From an uncultured Collinsella sp. (lineage in GTDB: Bacteria; Actinomycetota; Coriobacteriia; Coriobacteriales; Coriobacteriaceae), in contig CAADVS010000065.1 in NCBI GenBank assembly GCA_900752545.1, positions 1 to 25,074 on the forward strand: a stretch of 25,074 nucleotides of DNA, given 5' to 3'. Below, in pieces: positions 23,196 through 25,074 of this stretch. Numbering within the stretch: the first letter of the stretch is position 1; the number at the start of each line of letters is the position of its first letter. The position numbers and the translations under genes are program-made. The notes below the pieces were generated by a model. That model was not told the origin of the DNA, did no database searches, and saw nothing but the letters and a program-made list of their open reading frames with translations.

Positions 23196-23305
23196 TATCA
23201 ACTGCCGCTCAGCACGGCAGCCTTGATGAGCCCTTGCCCTTCTCCTGGGAATTATGATCGGGCATCAATCTGCTGAGTGGCCCGAATCCCAGGAGGGGAC
23301 TCTAT
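23196..23305 (+). ncRNA. Structured leader with a possible loop-loop kissing interaction; candidate translational riboswitch
   Basis: Hairpin 1 is CTGCCG/CGGCAG (23202-23207, 23215-23220), extended by ATCAA/TTGAT (23197-23201, 23223-23227) across a CC bulge, with a 7-nt loop CTCAGCA (23208-23214). Hairpin 2 has a 9-bp perfect stem (23242-23250 with 23287-23295) containing most of the AGGAGG ribosome site, and an inner 6-bp stem (23258-23263 with 23280-23285). Its loop holds TGCTGAG (23271-23277), the exact complement of loop 1. A competing helix, TTGAT..GCCC (23223-23233) with GGGCATCAA (23260-23268), would break both hairpins and free the ribosome site. I could not match it to yybP-ykoY or other ion riboswitches that I know. 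Confidence 0.55.
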
Positions 23306-25074
23306 ATGCAAAAGGAATACCTGTCCGCCGCGGCGGAGGTACTCAGCGACCAAGGTGTCGATGAGAACCTCGGCCTGAGCAACGACGAGGCGTCGTCGCG
23401 CCTCGCCAAGACAGGCCCTAACAAGCTCGAGGAAGCCGAGAAGACGCCGTTGTGGAAGCGCTTCTTTGAGCAGATGGCCGACCCCATGGTCATCATGCTG
23501 ATCGTTGCCGCCGTCATCAGTGCACTCACGGGCATGGTCAAGGGTGAGGCGGACTTTGCCGACGTCGCCATCATCATGTTCGTCGTTATCGTCAACTCGG
23601 TGCTGGGCGTGGTTCAGGAGGCCAAGAGCGAGGAAGCTCTCGAGGCATTGCAGGAGATGAGCGCCGCGCAGTCCAAGGTGCTGCGCGACGGCAAGCTCGT
23701 GCACCTGCCGAGCGCCGAGCTCGTGCCCGGCGATGTGATCATGCTCGAGGCGGGCGACTCCGTCCCGGCCGACTGCCGCGTGCTCGAGAGCGCCACAATG
23801 AAGATCGAAGAGGCTGCACTTACCGGCGAGTCCGTGCCCGTCGAGAAACATGCCAACGTGATCGAGCTCGCCGCCGGCACCGACGACGTGCCGCTCGGCG
23901 ACCGCAAGAACATGTGCTACATGGGTTCCACCGTGGTATACGGCCGCGGCCGCGCCGTCGTGGTCGGCACCGGCATGGATACCGAGATGGGTAAGATCGC
24001 CGGCGCCCTGGCCGAGGCCAAGGAAGAGCTCACGCCGCTGCAGGTGAAGCTTGCCGAGCTCAGCCGCATCCTCACCATTATGGTTATCGTCATCTGCGTC
24101 GTCATCTTTGGCGTTGATATCATCCGCCACGGCGTGGGCAACGTTCTTACCGACCCGACCGCCCTGCTCGATACCTTTATGGTCGCTGTCTCGCTTGCCG
24201 TCGCCGCCATCCCCGAGGGCCTGGTTGCCGTCGTGACTATCGTGCTTTCGCTCGGCGTGACCAAAATGGCCAAGCGCCAAGCGATTATCCGTAAGCTTTC
24301 TGCCGTCGAGACTCTCGGCTGCACGCAGACCATCTGCTCCGACAAGACCGGCACGCTTACCCAAAACAAGATGACCGTCGTCAAGCACGAGCTCGCTGCG
24401 CCTAAGGAGAAGTTCCTGGCCGGAATGGCGCTGTGTTCCGATGCCCAGTGGGACGAGGACCTGGGCGAGGCCGTGGGCGAGCCGACTGAGTGCGCGCTCG
24501 TCAACGATGCCGGCAAAGCTGGTCTTACTGGCCTGACTGCCGAGCACCCGCGCGTGGGCGAGGCCCCGTTTGACTCGGGCCGCAAGATGATGTCCGTGGT
24601 CGTCGAGACCCTGGACGGCGAGTATGAGCAGTACACCAAGGGCGCGCCCGACGTGGTGATCGGCCTGTGCACCCATATCTACGAGGGCGATAAGGTCGTC
24701 CCCCTGACCGAGGAGCGTCGTGCCGAGCTCGTGGCAGCCAACAAGGCCATGGCCGACGAGGCCCTGCGCGTACTGGCGCTGGCAAGCCGCACCTACACCG
24801 AGGTCCCGAGCGACTGCAGCCCCGCCGCGCTCGAGCATGACCTGGTCTTCTGCGGCCTGTCCGGCATGATCGACCCGGTCCGCCCCGAGGTCGCCGACGC
24901 CATCCGCGAGGCGCACGACGCCGGCATCCGCACCGTCATGATCACGGGCGACCACATCGACACCGCCGTGGCCATCGCCAAGCAGCTGGGCATCGTCGCC
25001 GACCGCAGCCAGGCCATTACCGGTGCCGACCTCGACCGCATGAGCGACGAGGAGCTCGACGCGCACATCGAGGA
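23306..25074 (+). CDS. P2A-type cation-transporting ATPase, probably calcium (partial, C-terminus beyond the window)
   Basis: About 589 residues are visible and the gene runs off the right edge. It is a P-type ATPase of the SERCA/PMCA-like P2A group, which pumps Ca2+ (or possibly Mn2+) across the membrane. Seen in order: a cation-ATPase N-terminal domain (LGLSNDEASSRLAKTGPNKL), the first membrane pair, the actuator TGES at 173-176, PEGL at 303-306 in membrane helix 4, SAVETLGCTQTICSDKTGTLT with phosphorylated Asp346, the nucleotide-binding KGAPD and the hinge-region TGDH at 547-550. The PEGLV site and the VETLGC context favour Ca2+ over Na+/K+ or H+ transport. The helices that complete the ion sites are not visible. 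AGGAGG nine bases before ATG 23306 lies inside the leader hairpin. Confidence 0.92.
   Translation, partial: MQKEYLSAAAEVLSDQGVDENLGLSNDEASSRLAKTGPNKLEEAEKTPLWKRFFEQMADPMVIMLIVAAVISALTGMVKGEADFADVAIIMFVVIVNSVLGVVQEAKSEEALEALQEMSAAQSKVLRDGKLVHLPSAELVPGDVIMLEAGDSVPADCRVLESATMKIEEAALTGESVPVEKHANVIELAAGTDDVPLGDRKNMCYMGSTVVYGRGRAVVVGTGMDTEMGKIAGALAEAKEELTPLQVKLAELSRILTIMVIVICVVIFGVDIIRHGVGNVLTDPTALLDTFMVAVSLAVAAIPEGLVAVVTIVLSLGVTKMAKRQAIIRKLSAVETLGCTQTICSDKTGTLTQNKMTVVKHELAAPKEKFLAGMALCSDAQWDEDLGEAVGEPTECALVNDAGKAGLTGLTAEHPRVGEAPFDSGRKMMSVVVETLDGEYEQYTKGAPDVVIGLCTHIYEGDKVVPLTEERRAELVAANKAMADEALRVLALASRTYTEVPSDCSPAALEHDLVFCGLSGMIDPVRPEVADAIREAHDAGIRTVMITGDHIDTAVAIAKQLGIVADRSQAITGADLDRMSDEELDAHIE

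Noticed and set aside
23196..23305. yybP-ykoY manganese riboswitch
   Set aside because: The conserved GGGGAGUAGC-type loop and the closing AGACCUUU-like segment of that class are absent, and the loop-loop pairing here is different. A covariance-model search would still be decisive.

Overview
The window is high-GC DNA packed with genes on both strands. It most resembles a gut Coriobacteriia chromosome, probably Collinsella. That assignment rests on the protein style, the phenylalanine T-box leader and general recall; no database search was possible. Nearly all of the window is core chromosome. One accessory-looking stretch lies at about 1.0-5.9 kb. Two genes run off the window edges: an M16C peptidase on the left (minus strand) and a P2A-type cation ATPase on the right (plus strand).

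Layout. At 1-877 (-) is a partial presequence-protease-like M16C peptidase. At 878-5935 are a four-copy palindromic repeat, a double array of a GAGAGATAA motif, an AlbA_2/Schlafen-type ATP-binding regulator, an unknown 163-residue protein (-), an HNH endonuclease with a possible modified-base-recognition N-terminus, a 94-residue zinc-ribbon protein and a DUF5710 zinc-motif protein (-). At 6113-6294 (-) is tRNA-Val(GAC) with its own promoter and terminator. An EamA/DMT exporter (6526-7548), a DUF4012 membrane-anchored protein (7698-10010) and glmM (10094-11425) follow on the plus strand. A strong shared terminator then separates glmM from a convergent M32 carboxypeptidase (11523-13097).

At 13231-17317 is the phenylalanyl-tRNA synthetase operon pheS-pheT. 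It is led by a T-box riboswitch with a transcription terminator, and an unusual 184-bp spacer carrying a large palindrome separates its two genes. At 17440-20277 is a metal ECF transporter, cbiM-cbiQ-cbiO. Its promoter is followed at once by a 28-bp dyad, GTGTTAC-N14-GTAACAC, with the geometry of a NikR operator. Together with NikM-like sequence features, this points to nickel rather than cobalt as substrate. A zinc-dependent phospholipase C-like protein (20357-21205) and convergent pyruvate kinase (21406-22866, -) follow.

The best candidate for something undescribed is the leader of the final P-type ATPase (about 23193-23305). It holds two hairpins whose loops are perfectly complementary over 7 nt, a possible kissing loop. 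The second hairpin buries the Shine-Dalgarno sequence in a 9-bp perfect stem. A competing helix that would disrupt both hairpins can also be drawn. This looks like a translational switch controlling a cation pump, and I cannot match it to the ion riboswitch classes I know.
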